Of a stretch of 15,649 bases of DNA, positions 6,700 to 15,358 are shown piece by piece. Location: assembly GCA_028683995.1 (NCBI GenBank), contig JAQUGU010000011.1:1-15649 (forward strand), read 5' to 3'. The notes below the pieces were generated by a model, which did not search any database, was not told the DNA's origin, and saw only the letters and a list, made by a program, of their open reading frames with translations. The position numbers were made by a program, and so were the translations under genes. The DNA is from Syntrophomonadaceae bacterium (GTDB taxonomy: Bacteria; Bacillota; Syntrophomonadia; Syntrophomonadales; Syntrophomonadaceae). The first letter of the stretch is position 1; each line of letters begins with the position of its first letter.

Positions 6700-6728
6700 G
6701 CTAATTCCTCTTTTCTTCAACTATTTAT

Positions 6729-6758
6729 TTAATACGTTAAAGTAGAGGGATCATTACA
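6729..6758 (-). promoter_or_regulatory. ECF-type promoter of the radical SAM gene
   Basis: Read on the minus strand: TGTAAT (6758-6753), 16 bases, CGTATTAA (6736-6729). The -10 box is identical to the other two copies and the -35 differs by one base. The transcript would start near 6720, giving a leader of only about 20 bases. Confidence 0.8.
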
Positions 6759-6765
6759 AAAAAGA

Positions 6766-6796
6766 TGTAACACTTTCTGCTATGCATCGTATTAAC
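6766..6796 (+). promoter_or_regulatory. ECF-type promoter of the export operon
   Basis: TGTAAC (6766-6771), 16 bases, CGTATTAAC (6788-6796), matching the precursor promoter in both boxes and spacing, plus the AC just after the -35. It is back to back with the maturase promoter: the two -35 boxes are seven bases apart and form the inverted repeat TTACA-N7-TGTAA. Confidence 0.85.
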
Positions 6797-6831
6797 CTGT
6801 AAATTGGTGAATTTTTTTAAATTAAAACGAG

Positions 6832-6851
6832 TAATACTTTTTTCAGTATTA
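6832..6851 (+). other. Hairpin in the long 5' leader of the export operon
   Basis: TAATACT (6832-6838) pairs perfectly with AGTATTA (6845-6851) around TTTTTC. It lies about 30 bases after the expected transcript start, in a leader of roughly 170 bases. It is AT-only apart from one C-G pair and lacks a following T-run, so it is more likely an operator or leader structure than a terminator. Weak evidence. Confidence 0.3.
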
Positions 6852-6977
6852 TCGTATAAATCCTGAAACTATAAGCAGAGGACAAGGGTAAGCGGACTAA
6901 ATCTAGCAATATCAAAAAAATATCTAAATTTACGGTGGTTGTAAATAATCCCCTCTATCTTAATTAGGAGATGAATG

Positions 6978-8090
6978 ATGACAAAATCTTTTAAAGTTCT
7001 ATTGCTTCTATCGCTATTCCTATTCATCCTGCCGGGTTGTTCCCATCAGGATAAGAATCAAGATATTGTAATAGGGGTGGCCTGGCCATTCGAATCAAAC
7101 AACAGTTTGTTCCGCGAAGGAGTACGACTTGCGGTTATGCAAATCAACGCCGGCGGGGGAGTGAATGGACACAAGATTCGACTTATCGAAAAGGACGACC
7201 AGGCTTCCGTGTCTGATGGAATGACGATTGCCCAATCTTTTGCCGATAACAATGAGATAGTAGCGGTAATCGGCCACAGGAATTCCTTCATATCGATTCC
7301 TGCTTCGAGAGTGTATCAAGAAGCGGGGTTGCTCATGATCTCACCGGCCTCAACCTCACCCGAACTTACTAAAAATGGCTATAAAAATGTTTTTCGCAGT
7401 ATTCCCAGTGATGATAAAATTGTTGCCCAATTGGTCAGTTATGCAGCCAGGCAGGGCCATCGGCAAATGGTAATTTTTTATGCCGAAGACAGCTATGGCA
7501 TGGATCTGGCCAATTCTTTTGAAGACCATGCCATCGAAAATGGGATTACGATTGTTGACCGGATTTCCTATTATGGAGGCTTGAAAGAACTGAACCGGCT
7601 TAAGCAAAAATGGCTGGCTCTTGGTTTTGACGGCGTATTTGTCGCTGATAGCTTGCCCGAGGGAGCGGAATTTATAGCTGATGCAAGGCGGGTAGGTATA
7701 TCCGTGCCTTTCATGGGCGGCAATGCCATGGATTCACCTGCACTTTATGAGATTGCCGGCCAATCAGCGCTGGGCACGGTAATCGGAACGGTTTTTAATC
7801 CCCATGACCCGCGTGACGAAACCCAGCGATTTGTTAAAGCGTTCCGGGAGCAATACAAGACGATGCCAGGTTCCTATGCCGCGCAGGGATATGACGCGGT
7901 CAATCTCCTGGCTGCCGCCATTGAGAAATCAGGCTCCACAGATTCTGCGGCCATCGCCAAAGAACTGCATCGTTTAAAAAATTGGCCAGGCGTTACCGGA
8001 TTCCATGGTTTTGATAATAATGGTAATGATATGGCTGCCAAAGCGGTCATGAAGATCCAGCGCGAAAATGAATTTGAGTACATGAAATAA
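6978..8090 (+). CDS. Substrate-binding lipoprotein, LivJ/Peripla_BP_6 type
   Basis: A 370-residue lipoprotein of the branched-chain amino acid binding family. MTKSF, a hydrophobic run and the lipobox LPGC give a signal peptide with acylated Cys21, anchoring the protein outside the membrane. The mature part follows the family layout: IVIGVAWPFE at the start, VRLAVMQINAGGGVNGHKI, IGHRNSFISIPASRVYQEAG, ISPASTSPELT, and AQGYDAVNLLAAAIEKSG near the end. The ATG at 6978 is preferred because AGGAG ends seven bases before it; ATG at 6975 is only four bases away. It is the first gene of the export operon, yet no LivHMGF-type permease or ATPase is in the window. In this setting it may bind the exported peptide (immunity or sensing) or an amino-acid cue. 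That role is inference; the fold assignment is secure. Confidence 0.88.
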   Translation: MTKSFKVLLLLSLFLFILPGCSHQDKNQDIVIGVAWPFESNNSLFREGVRLAVMQINAGGGVNGHKIRLIEKDDQASVSDGMTIAQSFADNNEIVAVIGHRNSFISIPASRVYQEAGLLMISPASTSPELTKNGYKNVFRSIPSDDKIVAQLVSYAARQGHRQMVIFYAEDSYGMDLANSFEDHAIENGITIVDRISYYGGLKELNRLKQKWLALGFDGVFVADSLPEGAEFIADARRVGISVPFMGGNAMDSPALYEIAGQSALGTVIGTVFNPHDPRDETQRFVKAFREQYKTMPGSYAAQGYDAVNLLAAAIEKSGSTDSAAIAKELHRLKNWPGVTGFHGFDNNGNDMAAKAVMKIQRENEFEYMK

Positions 8091-8166
8091 TTTTAATCCA
8101 TGATTAGCCAGCAGCGGGTGTGATTACTGATTGGCTTGCGCATCATTTTGAAGGGAGAAACAGCAG

Positions 8167-9147
8167 ATGAAAAATGAATTGTTTCGTAAGGTATCTCTGG
8201 ACAGGCTATCATCTCCAGAGCAGCTTGACCAGATGATTGCGGTTACGACACCCAAGGCCTGGCTGGCGTTAATTGGGATCGCTATTATTCTAATCACTGC
8301 GATCATCTGGAGCATCTTTGGGACAATTCCTACTAATATTGACGGTCAAGGAATCCTGATTAATAGCTATGGAATTCAAAATATTATTCACACCCGATCA
8401 GGTCAAGTTACCGACATCAGGGTGGCGGCAGGCGATTATGTTAAAAGAGGCGAAGTTGTTGTCCGTATTGATCAACCCCAGCTGGTCAGCACGATTAATG
8501 ATTACCAAGCGCAATTGGCCGAGTTGGAAAAACTGAATCGTGAACCGGTGAACCGAAAGTCAAATACCAACACCACCAAAATAGCTGAATTAAAGGTAAA
8601 AATAGCCAAAGCCCAGGATCAACTGGAACGTGACTCATCGGTTATTTCGCTGGTAGACGGCCGAGTGCTGGAGGTTCAGGTTAAAAAAGGCGATCTAATC
8701 AGCCCGGGTATGAGCTTGATGAGTGTTGAACGCGAAGGTAAAACGGTAAATTTAGGGATCATCATGTATGTCAAGGCTGAAGAAGGGAAAAACATTTTCC
8801 CGGGCATGGAGGTGCAGATTTCACCATCAACCGTTCAGAAGGAAGTACACGGCCTTATGTTGGGCCGGGTCGTCAGGGTATCAGAGTTTCCCTCGACAAC
8901 CCAGGGGATGTTGTCAACTATGGGCAGTAAGGAACTGGTAAGCAAATTGGAACAGGGTGCATCTCTGGAGGTTAGAATCGACATAGTCCCGGATGCTTCT
9001 ACTCTAAGCGGATATAAATGGTCTTCAGGCCAGGGGCCCCCGTTTAAGATTGGGAGCGGTACTTTTTGCACCGCTTCCATAACCATTAACAAGCAAAAAC
9101 CAATTGGCATGATCATACCCATGGCTAAAAAGACCCTGGCCTTTTAA
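8167..9147 (+). CDS. HlyD-like NHLM/NHLP bacteriocin secretion protein
   Basis: A 326-residue membrane fusion or adaptor protein of the NHLM bacteriocin secretion type, working with the two ABC proteins encoded next. The N-terminal 30 residues are cytoplasmic, followed by one membrane span at about 32-52. Then come the first half of a lipoyl-like domain (about 70-105, with TRSGQVTDIRVAAGDYVKRGE), a short coiled coil (about 108-155), the second lipoyl half (about 158-190, VDGRVLEVQVKKGDLISPG) and a beta-rich C-terminal part. The coiled coil is short, as suits a Gram-positive cell without an outer membrane channel. AAGGGAG lies 11 bases before the ATG. The 76-base gap after the lipoprotein gene has no terminator, so both should be co-transcribed. 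Confidence 0.9.
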   Translation: MKNELFRKVSLDRLSSPEQLDQMIAVTTPKAWLALIGIAIILITAIIWSIFGTIPTNIDGQGILINSYGIQNIIHTRSGQVTDIRVAAGDYVKRGEVVVRIDQPQLVSTINDYQAQLAELEKLNREPVNRKSNTNTTKIAELKVKIAKAQDQLERDSSVISLVDGRVLEVQVKKGDLISPGMSLMSVEREGKTVNLGIIMYVKAEEGKNIFPGMEVQISPSTVQKEVHGLMLGRVVRVSEFPSTTQGMLSTMGSKELVSKLEQGASLEVRIDIVPDASTLSGYKWSSGQGPPFKIGSGTFCTASITINKQKPIGMIIPMAKKTLAF

Positions 9148-9213
9148 ACGAGTGATGATGCCCGGATAAAGTATATCTCTTCAATATGCGGTTAAATAGG
9201 GGTGAATGGACTG

Positions 9214-11376
9214 GTGAAAAGCAAAACGGTCAAGCGGGTGAAAGTTCCCACCGTCCTCCAGATGGAAGCACTGGAGTGCGGTGCAGCATCTCTGGCAATG
9301 GTTCTGGCCTACTGGGGGAAATTTGTGCCTTTGGAGATATTGCGAATGGACTGCGGGGTTTCCCGTGACGGCAGCAAAGCCAGTAATATACTTAAAGCAG
9401 CCAGAAGCTATGGACTTGAAGCCAGGGGCTTTCGCAAAGAACCACAAGAATTAAGAGAAATGCAGTTTCCGGTGATTATCCACTGGAACTTTAATCATTT
9501 TTTGGTTCTGGAGGGTTTTCGGGATGACAATATCTATTTGAATGACCCTACCAGCGGACCCAGAGTCGTTTCAGAAGAAGAATTTGACGAAGCTTATACC
9601 GGAATTGTATTGACCTTTAGTCCCGAACCGGATTTTGCCAAAGGGGGAAAAAAACCGAATCTCCTGAAATCATTGCAACTACGGGTCAAGGGTTCGGAAA
9701 CTGCTCTGACCTATATTGTTCTGGTGGGACTGGCCCTGGTGATACCCGGTCTGGTTATTCCTATGTTTGCCAAGGTGTTCGTCGATGATATCCTGCTGCA
9801 GGGCAAAACCACCTGGTTACTTCCGCTTTTATTGGGAATGGGCTTGACGGCAATCTTAAGGGGGGTTCTGACCTGGATTCGACAATACTATCTTTTAAGA
9901 CTGGAGACCAAAATAGCGCTAAGTACTTCCGGTCAGTTTTTATGGCATATTTTGCACCTGCCGATAGAATTTTTCTTACAACGTTACAGCGGTGATATCA
10001 GTTCCCGCATAAACACTAATGATACCGTTGCCAAGTTGTTGTCGGGACAACTGGCGACAACCGTGCTTAATTTCATGATGATTATTTTCTATTTTGTTCT
10101 CATGCTGCAATACAGTATCGTTCTTTCATTAGTAGGTGTGGCCGCCGCCATGATTAATATTTTCTATTTGAATTATGTTTCTAAGAAGCGGGTGGACATA
10201 AATCGCAAATTGAGACAGGACAAGGGAAAACTGATTGGAACTGCGATGTCCGGTCTGCAGACGATTGAGACGTTAAAAGCCACCGGATCCGAGTCTGATT
10301 TTTTTGCCAAATGGTCAGGATATCAGGCCAAAGTATTAAACGCCCAACAAGACAACGGAACAGCCACCAATTATCTATCCAATCTGCCCTTCCTATTATC
10401 AGCGTTAACCAATAGTATTGTTCTGATATTGGGTGGTTTCATTATCTTAAAAGGGAATATGACCATCGGTATGTTAGTGGCGTTTCAGAGTTTGATGACC
10501 AGCTTTTTAACCCCGGTAAGCAGTCTGGTTGAATTGGGTGGCAGTTTGCAAGAACTGGTAGCTGATATGAACCGGCTGGATGACGTTTTAAAATACCCCC
10601 AGGATGCAGATATTCAGGAACTGCCTGCCCCAGATGCCTCGGATGAGTACAGCCGACTGCAAGGATATGTTGAGCTTCGCGATTTAAGCTTTGGCTATAG
10701 TCGCCTGGAGCCGCCCCTAATTGAGAACTTCAGTCTTTCTCTCGTACCTGGTGCCCGGGTTGCCCTCGTGGGCGGTTCAGGCAGCGGCAAATCAACGGTG
10801 GCAAAATTAATATCCGGTATTTATAAGCCCTGGTCAGGCGAAATATTATTCGACGAAAAGCCCCGCTTGAGTATTCCCCGAGCCATAATCTGCAATTCAT
10901 TGGCGATGGTTGACCAGGATATTTCCATGTTTCCGGGAACGATTCGGGAAAATATTACGCTATGGGATGATACCGTTTCGGAGTTTGACCTGATTCGGGC
11001 CGGTAAAGATGCTTGCATTCATGACGATATTACGGTCAGACCAGAAGGGTACGACCTGTTGCTCGCCGAAGCCGGCGGTAATTTCAGTGGAGGGCAGCGC
11101 CAACGCATAGAAATTGCCCGGGCTTTAATTACCAATCCCTCGATTCTTATCATGGATGAAGCTACCAGTGCCCTGGATCCGCTGACGGAAAAGCTCGTAG
11201 ATGAAAACATCCGCCGCCGCGGTTGTACCTGTGTTATTGTAGCGCATCGTTTAAGTACCATACGGGATTGTGATGAAATTATCGTGATGGATAAAGGCAA
11301 AATTGTCCAGCGCGGCAGTCATGAAGAACTAATGAATAGCGGCGGACATTACGCCGATTTGATGAAGGCGATGTAA
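9214..11376 (+). CDS. NHLP exporter: C39 peptidase, permease and ATPase fused
   Basis: A 720-residue bifunctional exporter that cuts the leader after Gly-Gly and exports the core. The C39 domain (1 to about 130) has catalytic Cys22 in MEALECGAAS, His95 in WNFNHF and Asp111 in YLNDPTSGP. About 160-430 holds the six-helix ABC membrane domain. The ATPase has Walker A GGSGSGKST (520-528), signature FSGGQRQR (from 624), Walker B ILIMDE (644-649) and the switch His in VAHRLSTI. The start is uncertain: GTG at 9202 has no spaced ribosome site, whereas GTG at 9214 follows AGGGGTG by nine bases and gives the usual family N-terminus. All key residues are intact. It almost certainly acts on the Nif11 precursor ending in AVAGG. 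Confidence 0.94.
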   Translation: MKSKTVKRVKVPTVLQMEALECGAASLAMVLAYWGKFVPLEILRMDCGVSRDGSKASNILKAARSYGLEARGFRKEPQELREMQFPVIIHWNFNHFLVLEGFRDDNIYLNDPTSGPRVVSEEEFDEAYTGIVLTFSPEPDFAKGGKKPNLLKSLQLRVKGSETALTYIVLVGLALVIPGLVIPMFAKVFVDDILLQGKTTWLLPLLLGMGLTAILRGVLTWIRQYYLLRLETKIALSTSGQFLWHILHLPIEFFLQRYSGDISSRINTNDTVAKLLSGQLATTVLNFMMIIFYFVLMLQYSIVLSLVGVAAAMINIFYLNYVSKKRVDINRKLRQDKGKLIGTAMSGLQTIETLKATGSESDFFAKWSGYQAKVLNAQQDNGTATNYLSNLPFLLSALTNSIVLILGGFIILKGNMTIGMLVAFQSLMTSFLTPVSSLVELGGSLQELVADMNRLDDVLKYPQDADIQELPAPDASDEYSRLQGYVELRDLSFGYSRLEPPLIENFSLSLVPGARVALVGGSGSGKSTVAKLISGIYKPWSGEILFDEKPRLSIPRAIICNSLAMVDQDISMFPGTIRENITLWDDTVSEFDLIRAGKDACIHDDITVRPEGYDLLLAEAGGNFSGGQRQRIEIARALITNPSILIMDEATSALDPLTEKLVDENIRRRGCTCVIVAHRLSTIRDCDEIIVMDKGKIVQRGSHEELMNSGGHYADLMKAM

Positions 11377-11403
11377 CAAGTGGGGGAAGGTGAAACCGAA
11401 CTG

Positions 11404-14121
11404 ATGATAAACATGGAACTGATTCAAAATCTGGGCACTATAGTTGCGGTTGCGGGGAATCAGCCCCTTCTCATGAGCGATCCGGATTCAGTTTGGGTAA
11501 TAGAGCAGGGCCAGGTATCTGTTTTCTGCGTACCGGTGCTGAATAACCAGGTCGTGGGATCCCGCTTCTTTCTATTCGAAGCAAGCATCGGGGATGTGCT
11601 CTTTGGCATAAAACCAATTAAAATTGTAATAGAAGCAGAAGAAAAAGAAATGGGATTATTAGCAGTCGGTCTAAGCGGTACCAGGCTACTGCAAATAAAA
11701 CTGAAGGCATGGCAAGAACTGGCAAGCAACGCGGAAAACGAGCAGCAGTTTAAGACCCCGATCAATCGCTGGTCTCATGCACTTCTCCAAAAGGAAACGG
11801 TGCAAGTTCAAATAGAGCCTGACCAGCTCTTGATGAAATACCTGGACCATGATGATGAACCGATTACCCTGGAACAGTTTCATCACCAGGCCCTGCAAAG
11901 CATGGCTCAGCTTCGCCAAATCCAGGAGCAAGAACAGTCCGAGCACTTTCGCCTCAAGGCGCATAGCCAGATTAATTTCATGGCAACAGCACTCAGTAAT
12001 TTAGCTGCCGTTACCCGGGGTGATGCAGTCTTAACTGAGATAGAATCAGGAACCATCGATCCGGTTTATGAGGCTTGCCGGGTGATCGGTAAAACTTTGA
12101 AAATAGAATTTATGCGCCCACCCCGCGACAAAACAGCGATTGACGTCATTAGTTCTTTGGAGGAGATTGTGCAGGCTTCAAATGTTAGATCTCGCGGCGT
12201 TGTCCTGCGAGACAACTGGTGGGAGTTGAACAGTGGGCCACTACTGGCATACCGGCAGGATACCAACCAGCCGGTAGCCCTCATCCCTCTCCCACAATCC
12301 GGTTATCAAATACATGACCCCATCTCCAGGACAGTAGTTACGGTTAATAAGGAAAATGCTGCCGGGCTCAAAGCATTTGCTTTTACCTTCTATCGTCCCT
12401 TTCCCCGACAAACGATGAACATACCGGATTTACTTCGTTTTGCCTTCGAAAGCTGCTCGCAGCGTGATGTCTTCAGGATGGTAATGGTCGGTTTACTGGG
12501 GGGCTTACTGGGTATGGCTATTCCTATTGCCACGGGCAGCATTTTTGACAGCATTATCCCCAGTGCAGATAAGAACCAGCTTTTACAGGTAGGCTTTTTT
12601 CTTGTGGCAAGTGCCCTGGCCGCAACGCTTTTTCAGTTAACCCGGGCATTTGCCATGCAACGTATGGAGGGAATGATTAATGCTTCGGTTGAGGCAGCCA
12701 TATGGGATCGCCTGCTGGAACTGCCCGTACCCTTCTTCAAGCAGTTTTCGGCCGGGGACCTGGCCATGCGGGCGATGGGAATCGATCAAATTAGAGAGAT
12801 TCTATCCGGAGTTACCATTACCACCATCCTCTCCGGTATTTTTTCATTGTGTAACCTGGCGCTGCTTTTCTATTACAATGTTAAACTTGCTAGCATCGCC
12901 ACTTTACTGATTATAGTCAACATGACTGTGCTTTGGGGCATTGGGAAAATGCAATTAAGTTATTCGCGACAATTAGTTGAAATTTCCAATAGTATTAGTG
13001 GTTTACTGCTCCAGTTACTTGGAGGCATTAATAAATTCAGAGTAGCCGGTGCGGAAAATCGGGCATTTTATATATGGGCCAAAGAATTCAGCAAACAAAG
13101 AGCTATTAATTTTAAAAAGTCCGTCTTGTCCAACTCCCTGGAAACCTTTAATGCCGTTTTTGCTTTAATTGCTCCCCTTATTATTTTTGCCAGCGTGGTC
13201 TATTTATCTAAAGGAAGTTTGACGGCCGGCAAATTTGTCGCCTTTAATGCGGCTTTTACCGCCTTTTGGATAGCGATGACGGAAATGTCCAATGCGTTTT
13301 TGAGTATCAACGAAGTGCTTCCCATATTCGAAAAGCTAAAGCCCATCCTGAATACTGAGCCGGAATACGATGAATACAAAAGTGATCCAGGCAAATTGGC
13401 CGGTTCTATTGAAGTAAGCCATGTATCCTTCCGTTATAATGAAGAAGATCCGCTGGTGCTTAGAGACATTAGCTTCAAAATTAAAGAAGGTGAGTACGTA
13501 GGTTTAGTAGGGCCTTCGGGAAGTGGAAAATCCAGTTTGCTAAGGGTGTTGTTGGGCTTTGAAAATGCCGAATCGGGACGTGTCTATTACGACGGACAAG
13601 ATTTGGCCAAAGTAGACATTCGAGCGATTCGCCGGCAATTAGGGGTAGTGCTGCAAAATGGTAAATTAATGGCGGGAGATATCTTTTCCAATGTTGTCGG
13701 TGCCAATATAAAGCTAACCATAGATGATGCCCAAGAAGCAATCAGAATGGCCGGATTGGAAAATGACATAAATGCCATGCCCATGGGTATGCATACCGTC
13801 ATCAACGAAGGTGCTACCACCATTTCAGGCGGTCAACGCCAGCGTTTATTGATTGCCCGGGCGATTGCCAATAAACCCAAGATTATTTTTTTCGATGAGG
13901 CTACCAGTGCGCTGGACAATCAAACCCAGGCGATCGTCAGTGAAAGCCTGGACAGCCTTAAAACAACCCGTATCGTCATTGCCCACCGGTTGAGTACCAT
14001 CATGAACTGCGATCGAATCATGGTGCTGGACAAAGGGACAATTGTTGAAGAAGGCAGCTATACGCAATTAATGCAGTTGAACGGAGTGTTTGCAGAATTG
14101 GCCAAGCGACAGCTGGCCTAA
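11404..14121 (+). CDS. NHLP export ABC transporter permease/ATPase, second subunit
   Basis: A 905-residue partner of the C39 exporter, of the NHLP permease/ATPase type. The N-terminal region, starting MINMELIQNLGTIVAVAGNQ, has the cyclic-nucleotide-binding-like fold pattern known in this family (SVWVIEQGQVSVF). A long helical middle leads to a small tryptophan-rich domain (about 268-315, with DNWWELNSGPLLAY). The membrane domain covers about 355-645. The ATPase has Walker A GPSGSGKSS (703-711), signature ISGGQRQR (from 807) and Walker B IIFFDE (827-832). There is no peptidase domain. I favour ATG 11404 with AAGGTGA ten bases upstream, because it matches the family's usual N-terminus; GTG at 11380, three bases after the preceding stop, would add eight residues. 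The tight spacing indicates co-translation with the C39 subunit, probably as a heterodimer. Confidence 0.93.
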   Translation: MINMELIQNLGTIVAVAGNQPLLMSDPDSVWVIEQGQVSVFCVPVLNNQVVGSRFFLFEASIGDVLFGIKPIKIVIEAEEKEMGLLAVGLSGTRLLQIKLKAWQELASNAENEQQFKTPINRWSHALLQKETVQVQIEPDQLLMKYLDHDDEPITLEQFHHQALQSMAQLRQIQEQEQSEHFRLKAHSQINFMATALSNLAAVTRGDAVLTEIESGTIDPVYEACRVIGKTLKIEFMRPPRDKTAIDVISSLEEIVQASNVRSRGVVLRDNWWELNSGPLLAYRQDTNQPVALIPLPQSGYQIHDPISRTVVTVNKENAAGLKAFAFTFYRPFPRQTMNIPDLLRFAFESCSQRDVFRMVMVGLLGGLLGMAIPIATGSIFDSIIPSADKNQLLQVGFFLVASALAATLFQLTRAFAMQRMEGMINASVEAAIWDRLLELPVPFFKQFSAGDLAMRAMGIDQIREILSGVTITTILSGIFSLCNLALLFYYNVKLASIATLLIIVNMTVLWGIGKMQLSYSRQLVEISNSISGLLLQLLGGINKFRVAGAENRAFYIWAKEFSKQRAINFKKSVLSNSLETFNAVFALIAPLIIFASVVYLSKGSLTAGKFVAFNAAFTAFWIAMTEMSNAFLSINEVLPIFEKLKPILNTEPEYDEYKSDPGKLAGSIEVSHVSFRYNEEDPLVLRDISFKIKEGEYVGLVGPSGSGKSSLLRVLLGFENAESGRVYYDGQDLAKVDIRAIRRQLGVVLQNGKLMAGDIFSNVVGANIKLTIDDAQEAIRMAGLENDINAMPMGMHTVINEGATTISGGQRQRLLIARAIANKPKIIFFDEATSALDNQTQAIVSESLDSLKTTRIVIAHRLSTIMNCDRIMVLDKGTIVEEGSYTQLMQLNGVFAELAKRQLA

Positions 14122-14131
14122 TAGGAGATAT

Positions 14132-15262
14132 ATGCTGGTGAATAATAAAGAACGATATACCGAAATACTAACTGAACTGGGGGCCAATCAAGCAGAACTA
14201 GACGAAATATTGGCTTATAATGAACGCTCATTCGGTGATGCGCCCCTGCCGGCAGATGGCTTTCCTCTCCCTGATCAGCTTTTTGCCCGGGCCTGGCAGG
14301 AATATTGCCACGCAGCAGAGACCCGGGGAGCTTTCCGTGTTTTACAGGATCATTTGGTACAGCTTAGTTTCCCAATCCAGGAGGGCATTAGCCAGACTGA
14401 AGCTTATCGAACTGCAACCCTGAGAGGGATACCGCAGGAGCAATGGGCTAAAGGGAATGCCCTGGCGCTGGTGTCTCCTGAGAAGCTGAGCTTGTCCTTG
14501 TACCAGACACCGGCTGGAGCTATTCCCGTACTGCTAACCAGAGAAAGACGTGATTTTATAATTCTCGTACAAGCGCTTGCCCAACGAAATGAGACAAAAA
14601 TTATACCCGACTCCATGGGCGCCTGTATGGTCAAGGGGTATAACAACTGGGGGAGAATATTTGCTTATAGAAGGCAATGGCAGAAAGACAATTCCGGAAA
14701 AGGTTCGGAGGAAGCCTGGGCGCAGGAATTCAATGAAATTATGGCTCATAAAGAGCTTTATCAGGATACATTTCTAATTTTGAGTGATGGCTATTATAGT
14801 GGAATAAGCGCCCAGGAAATGGGCCTTCACGAACAGGAATGGAAGGAATTATCCTGGTTTATCCGCCGTGAGCATGAGGCCACCCATTATTTTACTCAAA
14901 GGGTTTTCGGTTCGGCCAAGAACCATGTTCTTGATGAAACTATCGCTGATTACATGGGGATTGTTGCCGCCAATGGCAGTTATCGTGCTGATTGGTTCCT
15001 TCATTTTATGGGATTGGAGAATTACCCTCAATATCGAGCAGGTGGCAGATTGCAGAATTATTTTGTTAATTTCGCGATGTCCGCCGGCGCTTTCAAAATC
15101 ATGCAATCTGTGGTTAAGCAAGCTGCGAATAACCTGGAAGGATTTGATAAGACCATTGGCAATCATGAAGATAAAGCCCGAATTATCAAGGTGCTATGTC
15201 GATTATCTTTATTGGATATGATAATTGCAGGATCGTTTGACCAAATTATACAGACGCTGTAG
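14132..15262 (+). CDS. Putative zinc metallopeptidase (HEXXH + EXXXD) of the export operon
   Basis: A 376-residue protein whose family I cannot name with certainty. Its striking feature is HEATH at 248-252 in FIRREHEATHYFTQRVF, followed 17 residues later by Glu269 in LDETIAD (269-273, ExxxD). This spacing and the ExxxD pattern are those of gluzincins such as thermolysin, where two His and the distal Glu bind zinc and the first Glu is catalytic. No signal peptide or membrane span is visible, so it should be cytoplasmic. The first 120 residues are acidic and carry no motif I recognise. AGGAG precedes the ATG by four bases, and the gap after the ABC gene is ten bases, so it belongs to the operon. 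It could cut leader or core a second time, degrade the product, or be a structural relic of a peptidase. Peptidase activity is inferred. Confidence 0.75.
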   Translation: MLVNNKERYTEILTELGANQAELDEILAYNERSFGDAPLPADGFPLPDQLFARAWQEYCHAAETRGAFRVLQDHLVQLSFPIQEGISQTEAYRTATLRGIPQEQWAKGNALALVSPEKLSLSLYQTPAGAIPVLLTRERRDFIILVQALAQRNETKIIPDSMGACMVKGYNNWGRIFAYRRQWQKDNSGKGSEEAWAQEFNEIMAHKELYQDTFLILSDGYYSGISAQEMGLHEQEWKELSWFIRREHEATHYFTQRVFGSAKNHVLDETIADYMGIVAANGSYRADWFLHFMGLENYPQYRAGGRLQNYFVNFAMSAGAFKIMQSVVKQAANNLEGFDKTIGNHEDKARIIKVLCRLSLLDMIIAGSFDQIIQTL

Positions 15263-15358
15263 TTTGCCAGCTTTACTTATGTAGGAGAGGCTCTGAGACT
15301 CACTGAAAGGACTGCGCTCAATTTTCTGCGAAGTATGGTGAAATTTTACCTTACATAG
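15263..15358 (+). pseudogene. Decayed fragment of a LuxR-type helix-turn-helix gene
   Basis: The 24 bases at 15289-15312 match 3449-3472 of the response regulator gene with one mismatch, and TACTTAT upstream is shared too. Translated, the stretch reads TYVGEALRLTERTALNFL, against TYKEVGGALGLTERTVKYHM in the intact regulator: the same helix-turn-helix with a two-codon loss and divergence afterwards. It has no start and ends at TAG 15356-15358. It happens to lie in frame directly after the metallopeptidase stop. It is most likely a remnant of a duplicated or recombined regulator gene. Confidence 0.6.
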
